Shown in pieces: positions 42,404 through 50,722 of a DNA stretch of 64,000 nucleotides; position 1 is the first letter of the stretch; every line of letters starts with the position of its first letter. Location of the stretch: NCBI GenBank assembly GCA_963812075.1, contig CAWETN010000007.1, forward strand, positions 62,001-126,000, given 5' to 3'. Below the pieces are notes generated by a model that saw only the letters and a program-made list of their open reading frames with translations, ran no database searches and had not been told where the DNA came from. A program made the translations under genes and the position numbers. Source of the stretch: JAMXLO01 sp963812075 (lineage in GTDB: Bacteria > Pseudomonadota > Alphaproteobacteria > Acetobacterales > Acetobacteraceae).

Positions 42404-43168
42404 TCACGGCGCCCAGCCCGTCATGCAGGCCAGCCGCAGGGTGACAGAAGTCCGGCCCTCGCTCTGCGGCAGCCCGGCGAGCGCGGCGGGGAGCAGCGCG
42501 TGCGGCGGCGTCCGCCGGTCACGCTCGCGCAGCGCGTTCGTTTCCCCCGCCGCACGCAGGTCGCGCAGCAGCCTGAGCGGATCGGCGTAGAGCAGCCGCA
42601 CGTCCTCCACGTCCGCCACCGGCAGTGCGAAACCGGCACGCTGCAGCAGCGCGGCGCAGTCGCGCAGGTCGGCGAACGGTGACACGCGCGGCGCCGCGCC
42701 GCCGGTCAGCGACACCTCTGTCTCAGTCAGCGCGCGGCGCAATTCCTGCAACGTGCCCAGTGCGGGCAGGCTGGCCAGCAGCAGCCCGCCCGCCCGCAGC
42801 GCGAGGCGGAGTTGGATCAGCGCGCCGGGCAGGTCGTTCACCCAGTGCAGCGACAGGCTCGCCACCACGAGGTCGAAACTGCCCGGACCGAATGGCAGGA
42901 ACTCTTCGTCCGCCGCCACCGCCGGCCCGCCGTTCAGCGCCGCCATGGCCGGCGACAGGTCGCAGCTCACCACCTCGATGCCACGCTCCCGCAGCAGCGG
43001 CGCCACCACGCCGCGCCCGCCGACATCGAGAGCCTGCGTGAACCGCCGCGTTGTATCGTCCAGCCGATCGAGCAGCCGTTCGGCCGCATCGCGCAGCACA
43101 TCCGCGACCAGGCCGACGGAGCGGGCGGCACGCTCGCGGTGACGGCGTACGGCACGGCGGTCGAACAC
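42404..43168 (-). CDS. NDUFAF5-like SAM-dependent methyltransferase
   Basis: A 254-residue class I methyltransferase. MFDRRAVRRHRERAA at the start, the SAM loop ALDVGGRGVVAPLL and the LVVASLSLHWVNDLPGALIQ segment match the BioC/NDUFAF5 group. In mitochondria NDUFAF5 hydroxylates an arginine of complex I during assembly, and alphaproteobacteria carry orthologue-like genes near comF and grx, as here. The glycine-rich loop has VGGRG where many relatives have GxGxG. A role in respiratory complex assembly is inferred. Confidence 0.85.
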   Translation of the reverse strand: MFDRRAVRRHRERAARSVGLVADVLRDAAERLLDRLDDTTRRFTQALDVGGRGVVAPLLRERGIEVVSCDLSPAMAALNGGPAVAADEEFLPFGPGSFDLVVASLSLHWVNDLPGALIQLRLALRAGGLLLASLPALGTLQELRRALTETEVSLTGGAAPRVSPFADLRDCAALLQRAGFALPVADVEDVRLLYADPLRLLRDLRAAGETNALRERDRRTPPHALLPAALAGLPQSEGRTSVTLRLACMTGWAP

Positions 43169-43256
43169 CTCTGGGCTGCATCACCTCCGTGTGCGCCCGA
43201 CGCCAATCGTTGCCAAGCGTTCACCGCGGCGCCTAGGCTGCGGCACGGAGGTCGCC

Positions 43257-44862
43257 ATGACCCGCATCGACGCGAAGACCCTGCATGCCTGGCTACTCGA
43301 CGGCCGGGAACTCGCTCTGCTGGACGCTCGCGAGGACGGCGAGTTCGGCACCTCGCATCTGTTCTGGGCGGTACCCTGCGCGTTGGCTCGGAAGCGCGAA
43401 ATCCGCGCCCGCGCGCTGCTGCCGCGCCTCGCCGTGCGCATCTGCTGCGTGGACGACGGCCGCGGCGTCGCGGAGGACTTGGCTGCGTGGCTCGAAAGCA
43501 TCGGCTGCACCGACGTCGCCGTGCTGGACGGCGGCACCAAGGCCTGGGCGGAGGCGGGCTACGAGCTGTTCTCGGCGTCAATGTGCCGTTCGAAGGCGTT
43601 CGGCGAATGGGTGGAGCACCATTACGGTACCGAGAGTGTCGATCCGCCGGAACTGAAGTCCTGGATCGATTCCAAGCAGGATATCGTGGTGCTCGACAGC
43701 CGTACGCACGAGGAGTTCGTGCGCATGTCGATCCCGACCGGCGTCAGCGTGCCGGGCGGCGAACTGGTCTACCGCATCGGCGACATCGCCCCGGATCCGA
43801 AGACGCTCGTGGTGGTGAACTGCGCCGGGCGCACGCGCAGCATCATGGGCGCCGAAAGCCTGCGCCGCGCCGGCATCCCCAACAAGGTCGTCGCGCTGCG
43901 CAACGGCACGATGGGCTGGGAACTGGCCGGCTTCCGCTGCGACCGCGGCCGCACGGAGAAGTTCGCCGCCCGGCACGCCGAAGACCGCCGCCTCCGCGCT
44001 GCAGCGGGCGCAGGCGTTCGCGGAAGAGTTGGGCGTCGGGGTGATGGGCACGATCGACCTGGCGCGCTTCGAGGAGGATCCCGACCGCACACTCTATGTG
44101 CTTGATGTGCGCGACCCGATGGAATACCGCGCCGGCCATCGGCCTGGCAGCATCAGCGCGCCGGGCGGCCAGCTGGTGCAGGCGACCGACCAGTGGGTCG
44201 GCGTGCGCAACGCCCGCATCGTGCTGGTGGACGACACCGGTGTGCGCGCCCGCATGGCCGGGGCGTGGTTGCGCCAGATGGGCCATCGCGACGTGTTCGT
44301 CGTGGAGGGCGGGCTGGAGGCGATCCGCACAACCGGGCGTGAGCGTGTAGCGGTGCCGGAACTCGCCGCCCAAGTGCCGACGATCGACGTCACCGGTCTG
44401 GTTGCGCTGCTCGACAGCGGCGCGGGGACGGTGGTGATCGACCTCGCGCGCAGCATCGATTTCCGCGAGGGCCACATCCCCGGCGCGCTCTGGGGGGTAC
44501 GGACGCGCCTCGCCGGACTGCGGCCGCAACTTGCCGCGGCCAGGCACGCCGTCATCACCTCGCCCGACGGCATCGCCGCGCGGCTGGCGGTCGATGAGGT
44601 GAAACGGCTGTGCAATGCGGAGGTGAAGGTGCTGGAGGGCGGCACCGACGCCTGGCACGCATTCGGCCGTCCGCTGGTGAAGGATCGCAGCACCCCGCCG
44701 GACGAAGCCTGTATCGACAGCTACCTGCGGGCCTACGACCGGAACTCGGGCGTGGAGGAGGCGATGAACGCCTACCTTACGTGGGAGATCGAGCTGGCCA
44801 ACCAGATCAGGCGCGACGACACGGTGGCGTTCGGTGTTGGCGAGGCATCTTCCGGTCACTGA
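43257..44862 (+). CDS. Four-domain rhodanese protein (one apparent +1 frameshift)
   Basis: A tandem rhodanese protein of about 534 residues once an extra C near 43986 is removed (KFAARHAED then AASALQRAQAFAEELGVGVM). Four rhodanese-like domains are visible, starting near residues 1, 130, 265 and 395. Only the second has a normal active-site loop, NCAGRTRS; the first has ICCVDDGRG, the third VDDTGVRA and the fourth TSPDGIAA, the latter two without cysteine. Sulfur transfer by the second domain with structural roles for the others is likely. Its end overlaps the comF start by 29 bases. Confidence 0.83.
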
Positions 44863-45604
44863 CCTCGCGTGGCGCGCCGGTCGCGCGCTGCTCGACCTGC
44901 TGCTGCCGCCGCATTGCCCCGCCTGCGACGCCACGGTCGATGCGCCCGGGCTGCTGTGCCCCGACTGCTTCCGGCGGACCGGCTTCATCACCGAGCCGTT
45001 CTGCGCACGCTGCGGCGTGCCGTTCGCCAACGCCGCGCTGGGCGGCGGCGACCATCTCTGCCCCGGCTGCCGTGCGGTGCCGCCGGTGTTCGGTCGGGCG
45101 CGCGCCGCGCTGCGCTACGACGCGCAGGGGCGGCGGCTGATCCTGCCGTTCAAGCACGCCGATCGCACCGAGCTTTCCACCGTGCTGGCGCCGCACATGG
45201 CGCGGGCCGGCGCGGCGCTGCTGCGCGAGGTGGACCTGCTGGTACCGGTGCCGCTGCACCGCGGCCGGCTGTTCCGGCGCCGCTACAACCAGGCGGCGGT
45301 GCTGGCGAAGGCGGTCGGGCGCATCGCACAGCGTCCGTGCGTGCCCGACGCGCTGGTCCGCCGCCGCGCCACGGCATCGCTCGGCGAGAAGTCGGCACAG
45401 GAGAGGGTGGCGGAAGTCGCGGGAGCGTTCGCGGTGCGGCCGTCGCGCTCAGGGCGTGTCCGCGGCAGACGCATTCTGCTGATCGACGATGTCATGACGT
45501 CCGGCGCCACGGCCAACGCCTGCGCCGCCGTGCTGCTTGCCGCGGGTGCGGCTTCCGTCGATGTTCTGGCGGCAGCGCGCGTGCCGGACCCAAGGCTCAA
45601 CTGA
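44834..45604 (+). CDS. comF: ComF family phosphoribosyltransferase-like protein
   Basis: A 256-residue ComF-type protein. The N-terminal zinc finger has paired cysteines (CPACD, CPDC, CARC, CPGC), and the C-terminal phosphoribosyltransferase-like domain has LVPVPLHRGRLFRRRYNQA and the PRPP loop ILLIDDVMTSGATANA. In naturally competent bacteria ComF helps DNA uptake; in others its role is unclear. GTG 44834 overlaps the rhodanese gene. Confidence 0.9.
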   Translation: MLARHLPVTDLAWRAGRALLDLLLPPHCPACDATVDAPGLLCPDCFRRTGFITEPFCARCGVPFANAALGGGDHLCPGCRAVPPVFGRARAALRYDAQGRRLILPFKHADRTELSTVLAPHMARAGAALLREVDLLVPVPLHRGRLFRRRYNQAAVLAKAVGRIAQRPCVPDALVRRRATASLGEKSAQERVAEVAGAFAVRPSRSGRVRGRRILLIDDVMTSGATANACAAVLLAAGAASVDVLAAARVPDPRLN

Positions 45605-45617
45605 GGAGGCCACGTCG

Positions 45618-46844
45618 ATGGATGTAGTCGCTGACCGTGCCTGGCCGCCAGGGCTCACGCGCATCCCGTACTGGCTCTACACCGACCCCGACGTCCTCGC
45701 GCTGGAACAGAAGCGGCTGTTCGAGGGGCCAGTATGGAACTACCTTTGCCTCGAGACCGATCTGCCCAACATCGGTGACTACCGCACCACCTTCGTGGGG
45801 GCGATGCCGGTCGTGGTGGCGCGCGCCGAGGACGGCGAACTCTGCGCCTTCGAGAATCGCTGCGCGCATCGCGGCGCGCTGATCTGCCTGGACGACGGCG
45901 GTTCGGTGAAGGACTTCCAGTGCGTCTACCACTCGTGGCGCTATGACCTGCGCGGCAACCTGCGCTCGATCGCCTTCGCCCGCGGCGTCAACGGCCGCGG
46001 CGGCATGCCGGCCGACTTCGACATGTCGCGGCATGGCCCGCGCAAGCTTCGCGTGACCACATTCTGCGGCATGGTGTTCGGCTCGCTGTCGCCCGATGCT
46101 CCCGACTTCGAGACCTGGCTCGGCCCCGAGATCGTCGGCCGCGTGCGCCGCGTGCTGGGCAATCGCCGGCTCGAGGTGATCGGCCGCTTCACCCAGGCGC
46201 TGCCGAACAACTGGAAGCTCTACTTCGAGAATGTGCGCGACACCTACCACGCCAGCCTGCTGCACCTGTTCTTCGCCACCTTCCGCATCACCCGCCTGTC
46301 GTCCGGCGGCGGCGTGCTGGTGAGCGAGACCGGCGAGCACCACGCGTCGGCCACGCTGGCGCCGCCGAAGGGACCGGACGCCAGCTATCAAGGCCTGCGC
46401 TCGGAACGGGAGGAGTTCCGCCTCGCCGATCCCAGTCTGCTCGGCATGCACGACGAATTCCACGACGACATCCAGCTGCAGATCCTGTCGATCTTCCCGG
46501 GCTTCATTCTCCAGCAGGTGCACAACGCGATCGCGGTGCGTCAGATTGTGCCGCGCAGCGTGGACGCGACCGATCTCAACTGGACTTATCTGGGCTTTGT
46601 CGACGACTCGCCGGGGCTGCGCGCGCACCGGCTGAAGCAGAACAACCTGGTGGGGCCGGCCGGCTATGTGTCGATGGAGGACGGTGCAGTCGGCGGCTTC
46701 GTGCAGCGCGGCATCGCCGCGGCGGCGGACGAAGCGTCGGTGGTCGAGATGGGCGGCGCCGGCGCCGAGACGCAGGAGACGCGCGCCACCGAGGCGTCGG
46801 TGCGCGGCTTCTGGAAGGCGTACCGCATGCATATGGCGCTGTGA
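45618..46844 (+). CDS. Aromatic-ring-hydroxylating dioxygenase, Rieske alpha subunit
   Basis: A 408-residue large subunit of a Rieske non-haem iron oxygenase, closest in style to anthranilate 1,2-dioxygenase AndAc and salicylate 5-hydroxylase. The Rieske [2Fe-2S] ligands are C82, H84, C102 and H105 (CAHRGAL and CVYHSW). The mononuclear iron motif ENVRDTYHASLLH gives bridging D208 with H211 and H216. It would insert dioxygen into an aromatic acid using electrons from a ferredoxin and reductase not present here. ATG 45618 follows GAGGAGG. It overlaps the beta-subunit gene by one base. Confidence 0.9.
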   Translation: MDVVADRAWPPGLTRIPYWLYTDPDVLALEQKRLFEGPVWNYLCLETDLPNIGDYRTTFVGAMPVVVARAEDGELCAFENRCAHRGALICLDDGGSVKDFQCVYHSWRYDLRGNLRSIAFARGVNGRGGMPADFDMSRHGPRKLRVTTFCGMVFGSLSPDAPDFETWLGPEIVGRVRRVLGNRRLEVIGRFTQALPNNWKLYFENVRDTYHASLLHLFFATFRITRLSSGGGVLVSETGEHHASATLAPPKGPDASYQGLRSEREEFRLADPSLLGMHDEFHDDIQLQILSIFPGFILQQVHNAIAVRQIVPRSVDATDLNWTYLGFVDDSPGLRAHRLKQNNLVGPAGYVSMEDGAVGGFVQRGIAAAADEASVVEMGGAGAETQETRATEASVRGFWKAYRMHMAL

Positions 46845-47311
46845 TGGACGGCGCCGAGACGCTGTTCCGGCTATCGGCGCTGAACACGCGCTATGCCGGC
46901 TGCATCGACGCCGACCGGCTGGAGGAGTGGCCCGGGCTGTTCCTGGAACAGTGCCTCTACCGGATAACAAGTGCCGACAATCATCGGCGCGGCTACGCCG
47001 CCGGCCTGATCTACGCCGACTCGCGCGCCATGCTGACCGATCGCGTCGCGGCGCTGCGTCAGGCCAATATCTATGAACGCCAGAGCTACCGCCACATCGT
47101 CGGCATGCCGGCGCTGCAGCCGGGCGAGGCGATCACCGCGGAGACGCCGTTCCTGGTGGTGCGCACCATGCGCGACGGACGGATGGACCTGTTCGCTGCC
47201 GGCGTCTACCTCGACCGGGTGCGCGACGACGGCGGCACGCTGCGCTTCGCCGAGCGCGTCGTGGTGTGCGACAGTTCGCGCATCGACACGCTGCTGGCGA
47301 TCCCGCTGTAG
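46844..47311 (+). CDS. Aromatic-ring-hydroxylating dioxygenase beta subunit
   Basis: A 155-residue small subunit with the NTF2-like cone fold: ARMLTDRV-type segment (here SRAMLTDRVAALRQANIYE), RQSYRHIVG and PFLVVRTMRDGRMDLFAAG. In this family it is structural and stabilises the alpha3-beta3 enzyme. The ATG overlaps the alpha stop (TGATG), so synthesis is coupled. Confidence 0.87.
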   Translation: MDGAETLFRLSALNTRYAGCIDADRLEEWPGLFLEQCLYRITSADNHRRGYAAGLIYADSRAMLTDRVAALRQANIYERQSYRHIVGMPALQPGEAITAETPFLVVRTMRDGRMDLFAAGVYLDRVRDDGGTLRFAERVVVCDSSRIDTLLAIPL

Positions 47312-47334
47312 CGGCCAAAGGGGGAGGAGACGCC

Positions 47335-47781
47335 GTGACCAGGATACTATTGCTGCAGGGCGCCAATCTCACCTATCTCGGGCGGCGCGAGCCGGCAATC
47401 TATGGTTCGACGACGCCGGCCGAACTCGACGCCATCCTGCAGCGCCACGCGCAGGACCATGGCTATCGGCTGGAGATCTTCTACACCAACGTCGAAGGCG
47501 AGGCGATCAATCGCATCTATCAGGCCGCCGCTGAAGGTGTCGACGGTCTGGTGATGAATCCGGCTGGCTTCACCTATGCAGGCTTTGCGCTGAAGGACTG
47601 CATCAAGGGCGCGGCGCTGCCCTACGTCGAAGTGCACATCAGCAGTATCGCGAAGCGGAACATCCACTGCGTCCTGTCTGATGTGGCAGAAGGGGTGATC
47701 ACCGGCTTCGGGATGCACTCCTACATTCTCGGCCTCGACGCGATGCTGGAGATCCTGCGAAGGCGTGCGGCAGGGCGCTGA
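47335..47781 (+). CDS. Divergent type II 3-dehydroquinate dehydratase (AroQ)-like enzyme
   Basis: A 148-residue AroQ-fold protein starting at GTG after GGGGGAGGAG. It keeps the lid tyrosine segment LGRREPAIYG, the asparagine of VMNPAGF and the VEVHIS histidine. It differs from true AroQ: NGPNL is QGANL, NHEGEL is NVEGEA, GAYTH is AGFTY, and the late arginine that anchors substrate is missing. A shikimate-pathway role is therefore doubtful; dehydration or hydrolysis of another cyclic acid made by the adjoining dioxygenase is possible. It follows the beta subunit by 23 bases. Confidence 0.78.
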   Translation: MTRILLLQGANLTYLGRREPAIYGSTTPAELDAILQRHAQDHGYRLEIFYTNVEGEAINRIYQAAAEGVDGLVMNPAGFTYAGFALKDCIKGAALPYVEVHISSIAKRNIHCVLSDVAEGVITGFGMHSYILGLDAMLEILRRRAAGR

Positions 47782-47853
47782 CCGGCGGCGGCGCTGCGGG
47801 CACCTTGCGCGGTCGGCTCCAAATCCCGATTCTGTAACGGGAAGGAGTCCTCG

Positions 47854-48114
47854 ATGCCCGAGATCGAAATCTACACTCAGCCATGGTGTCCCTACTGCGC
47901 GCGCGCCGTGCACCTGCTCAGCGGCAAGCACGTGGCGTTCCGCGAGATCGACGCGCCGCATGGCTCCGCCGAGCGCGAGGAGTTGATCCGCCGCTCCGGC
48001 GGACGCACCACGGTGCCGCAGATTTTCATCGGCGGCCGGCATATCGGCGGCTGCGACGAGCTGGTGGCGCTCGACCGCGCCGGAAGCCTCGATCCGCTGC
48101 TGCAGGCGGGATAG
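47854..48114 (+). CDS. grxC: Glutaredoxin 3
   Basis: An 86-residue dithiol glutaredoxin with the active site CPYC (C12, C15), the TVPQIFIGG glutathione-binding segment and GGCDELVALD. It reduces protein disulfides and mixed glutathione disulfides in the cytoplasm. It lies in its usual alphaproteobacterial neighbourhood between comF and the DUF1178 gene, though here the dioxygenase genes intervene. Confidence 0.94.
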   Translation: MPEIEIYTQPWCPYCARAVHLLSGKHVAFREIDAPHGSAEREELIRRSGGRTTVPQIFIGGRHIGGCDELVALDRAGSLDPLLQAG

Positions 48115-48184
48115 CGACATTGTTGCCGCAATCCGCTGGCACTCACTTGCGGCGAGTGCCAGAATTGGCCATCTGGGATACGCC

Positions 48185-48643
48185 ATGATCCATTACGACC
48201 TGCATTGCAGCCAGGACCACGCGTTCGACGGCTGGTTCAAGGACAGCGCCGCCTTCGACCGGCTTGCCAAGCGCGGATTGGTCGAATGCCCGCACTGCGG
48301 CGACACCAAGGTGGAGCGAGCGCTGATGCGTCCTGCGGTTGCCACCCGCGAGGCGCTGCCGGTGCCGGTCGCGACCCCGCAGCCGCCACAGCCCCAGGCT
48401 GCAGTGGCGGGTGGCCCGATGCCCGCGCAGGTCCGGGCCATGCTGCAGCGCATGCGGGCCGAGGTCGAGAAGCACTGCGACTATGTCGGTCCGCAGTTTG
48501 CCGATGAGGCGCGCAAGATCCATCGCGGCGAGAGCGACAAGCGCGGCATCTATGGCGAGACCAGCCCGGAGCAGGCTGAAGCCCTGGCCGAGGAGGGGAT
48601 CGAGGTCTCCCGGATCCCCTGGGTGCCGCGTGCCGACGGCTGA
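48185..48643 (+). CDS. DUF1178 family protein
   Basis: A 152-residue DUF1178 protein. The N-terminus has MIHYDLHCSQDHAFDGWF and a CPHCGDTKVERALMRPA zinc-ribbon-like segment; the C-terminus has DYVGPQFADEARKIHRGES and RGIYGETSPEQ, all family signatures. A proline/alanine-rich linker joins the two. Function unknown. It is convergent with ubiG; the stops abut. Confidence 0.9.
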   Translation: MIHYDLHCSQDHAFDGWFKDSAAFDRLAKRGLVECPHCGDTKVERALMRPAVATREALPVPVATPQPPQPQAAVAGGPMPAQVRAMLQRMRAEVEKHCDYVGPQFADEARKIHRGESDKRGIYGETSPEQAEALAEEGIEVSRIPWVPRADG

Positions 48644-49432
48644 TCAGCCCGCGGCGGCGAGCAGATAATTGACCGACAGATCCCGACCGCTGCTCCAGCG
48701 GCCGGTCAGCGGGTCGGTCACCAGGCCGGCAGCGTCGGTCACCCGCAGCCCGACCCGCCGCAGCATGGTGCCCAGTTCCGGCGGGGTGATGAACCGGCGC
48801 CAGTCATGTGTGCCGATCGGCAGCCAGCGAAGCAGGTATTCAGCACCGACCTTGGCGGCGATGAAGGAGCGGGGCGTGCGGTTGAGGGTGGAGAGGAACA
48901 GCCTGCCGCCGGGCGTCAGCAGCGTGGCGAGCGTCGCCAGGAACGCCTCGGGGTCGGGCACGTGCTCGATCACCTCCAGGGCGGTGATGACTGGGAACCG
49001 TGCCTGTTCCGCCGTCAGGTCCTCGGCAGTCCCGGCGCGGTAGGTTAGCGGCAGGTTCTGCCCCTCCGCGTGGGCGCGCGCCGCCTCAATGGCTCCGCCG
49101 GCGGCGTCGATCCCCAGCACGCAGAAGCCGCAGCGAGCGAAGGCCTCGGATGCGATCCCGGCGCCACAGCCCACATCCAGCAGGCGCCCCAGCTTCTGCC
49201 CCTTCCCTTGCGCGAGGGGGGTGGGGGGAGGGGGCCGAAGACCAGCCGCCCCCCGCTCCCCCCTGTCCACTCCCGCAAGGGGAGGGGGAGACGTCATGGT
49301 CCCCGTCCGCTGCACGATCCAGGCCACCCGCGCCGGGTTCATCCGGTGGAGCGGCCGCATCGGCCCGTCCGGGTCCCACCACCCCGCCGCCAGCGCGTTG
49401 AACTTTGCAACCTCTGCGTGCAAAACCGACAT
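48644..49432 (-). CDS. ubiG: Ubiquinone biosynthesis O-methyltransferase with an in-frame repeat insertion
   Basis: UbiG performs both O-methylations of ubiquinone synthesis. The start SVLHAEVAKFNALAAGWWD, GPMRPLHRMNPARV, the SAM motif LLDVGCGAGIASEAFA, EVIEHVPDPEAFL and LFLSTLNRTPRSFIAAKVGA are all normal. Between RVAWIVQRTG and RLLDVGCG there is an extra stretch of about 35 residues rich in Pro and Gly (SPPPLAGVDRGERGA, PPPPTPLAQGKGQK), encoded by a palindromic repeat. The frame is kept, giving 262 residues. Whether the enzyme tolerates the loop is open. ATG 49432 is preferred over a start 21 codons upstream. Confidence 0.9.
   Translation of the reverse strand: MSVLHAEVAKFNALAAGWWDPDGPMRPLHRMNPARVAWIVQRTGTMTSPPPLAGVDRGERGAAGLRPPPPTPLAQGKGQKLGRLLDVGCGAGIASEAFARCGFCVLGIDAAGGAIEAARAHAEGQNLPLTYRAGTAEDLTAEQARFPVITALEVIEHVPDPEAFLATLATLLTPGGRLFLSTLNRTPRSFIAAKVGAEYLLRWLPIGTHDWRRFITPPELGTMLRRVGLRVTDAAGLVTDPLTGRWSSGRDLSVNYLLAAAG
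49199..49290. repeat. REP-like palindromic element inside ubiG
   Basis: About 92 bases form two inverted arms: CCCCTTCCCTTGCGCGAGGG plus GGGTGGGGGGAGGGGG on the left, and on the other strand CTCCCCCTCCCCTTGCGGGA plus GTGGACAGGGGGGAGCGGGG on the right, separated by CCGAAGACCAGCCGCC. The CCCTTGCG(G/C)GAGGGG wording is that of dispersed intergenic repeats, not of ubiG coding sequence. It adds roughly 30 codons without breaking the frame. Confidence 0.75.
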
Positions 49433-49504
49433 GCCCAGAATGGTTGCCCCTGCTGCGCCGCGCCAGTATGACCACCGGGAACCGGCCACTGGCAACTGGC
49501 GCCC

Positions 49505-50722
49505 ATGTCACGCATCGTGATGAAGTTCGGCGGCACCTCGGTCGCCGACCTCGACCGCATCCGCAACGTCGCCGCCCGCGTCAAGCGCGAGGTTGAGGCG
49601 GGCAACGAGGTCGCCGTCGTGGTCTCAGCGATGGCTGGCGTCACCAACCAACTGGTCGCTTGGTGCCAGGGCCTGTCGCCGCTGCACGATGCGCGCGAAT
49701 ACGACGCGGTAGTAGCGACCGGCGAGCAGGTGACCACCGGGCTGCTCTCCATCGCGCTGCAGGAGACGGGTGTCGAGGCCCGATCCTGGCAAGGCTGGCA
49801 GATTCCGATCCGCACCGACAACGCACACGGCAAGGCGCGCATCGCCGGCATCGAAGGCGCCGAGCTGATCCGCCGCATGCAGGCCGGCCAGGTCGCGGTG
49901 GTGAGCGGCTTCCAGGGCATCGGCCCGGACGGCCGCGTCACCACGCTGGGCCGCGGTGGGTCCGACACGTCCGCCGTGGCACTGGCCGCCGCGCTGCACG
50001 CTGACCGCTGCGACATCTATACCGACGTGGATGGCGTCTACACCACGGATCCGCGCATCGTGCCGCGGGCGCGCAAGCTCGCCCATATAAGCTACGAGGA
50101 GATGCTGGAGCTGGCCTCGGTCGGCGCCAAGGTGCTGCAGACCCGCAGCGTCGAGCTGGCGATGAACGAGCGGGTGCGGGTGCAGGTGCTGTCGAGCTTC
50201 GAGGACGTTCCGGGCACGCTGGTGGTGGATGAGGACGAGATCGTGGAAAAAGAGACGGTATCCGGCATCGCCTACTCGCGCGACGACGCCAAGATAACGC
50301 TGCGGCGGGTACCCGACCGGCCGGGGATCGCGGCCGCCGTATTTGGCGCACTTTCCGAACATAGCATCAATGTCGATATGATCGTGCAGAACGTCTCGGC
50401 CGACGGCATGACCGACATGACCTTCACGGTCAGCAAGACTGACCTGCCGCGCACCCGCGCGACGTTGGCCGAGGCGCAGTCGCAGATCGGTTTTTCCGAA
50501 GTGCTGGCCGATCCCGATGTCGCCAAGATCAGCGTGGTCGGCGTCGGCATGCGCAGCCACGCCGGCGTGGCCAACACGATGTTCCGCGCGCTCGCCGACA
50601 AGGCGATCAATATCCAGGTCATCTCCACCAGCGAGATCAAGGTGAGCGTGCTGGTGGCCGCGGAATACACCGAACTGGCGGTGCGCGCGCTGCACACCGC
50701 CTACGGTCTCGATGCCGCCTGA
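49505..50722 (+). CDS. lysC: Aspartate kinase
   Basis: Aspartate kinase phosphorylates L-aspartate at the head of the lysine, threonine and methionine pathway. The 405-residue protein has MKFGGTSVADLDRI, TLGRGGSDTSAVALAAAL and DVDGVYTTDPRIVP in the kinase domain, and two ACT domains at the C-terminus (GIAAAVFGALSEHSINVDMI and MFRALADKAINIQVISTSEI) for feedback control. Standard length for the single-chain alphaproteobacterial enzyme. Its last 11 bases overlap the next gene. Confidence 0.96.
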   Translation: MSRIVMKFGGTSVADLDRIRNVAARVKREVEAGNEVAVVVSAMAGVTNQLVAWCQGLSPLHDAREYDAVVATGEQVTTGLLSIALQETGVEARSWQGWQIPIRTDNAHGKARIAGIEGAELIRRMQAGQVAVVSGFQGIGPDGRVTTLGRGGSDTSAVALAAALHADRCDIYTDVDGVYTTDPRIVPRARKLAHISYEEMLELASVGAKVLQTRSVELAMNERVRVQVLSSFEDVPGTLVVDEDEIVEKETVSGIAYSRDDAKITLRRVPDRPGIAAAVFGALSEHSINVDMIVQNVSADGMTDMTFTVSKTDLPRTRATLAEAQSQIGFSEVLADPDVAKISVVGVGMRSHAGVANTMFRALADKAINIQVISTSEIKVSVLVAAEYTELAVRALHTAYGLDAA

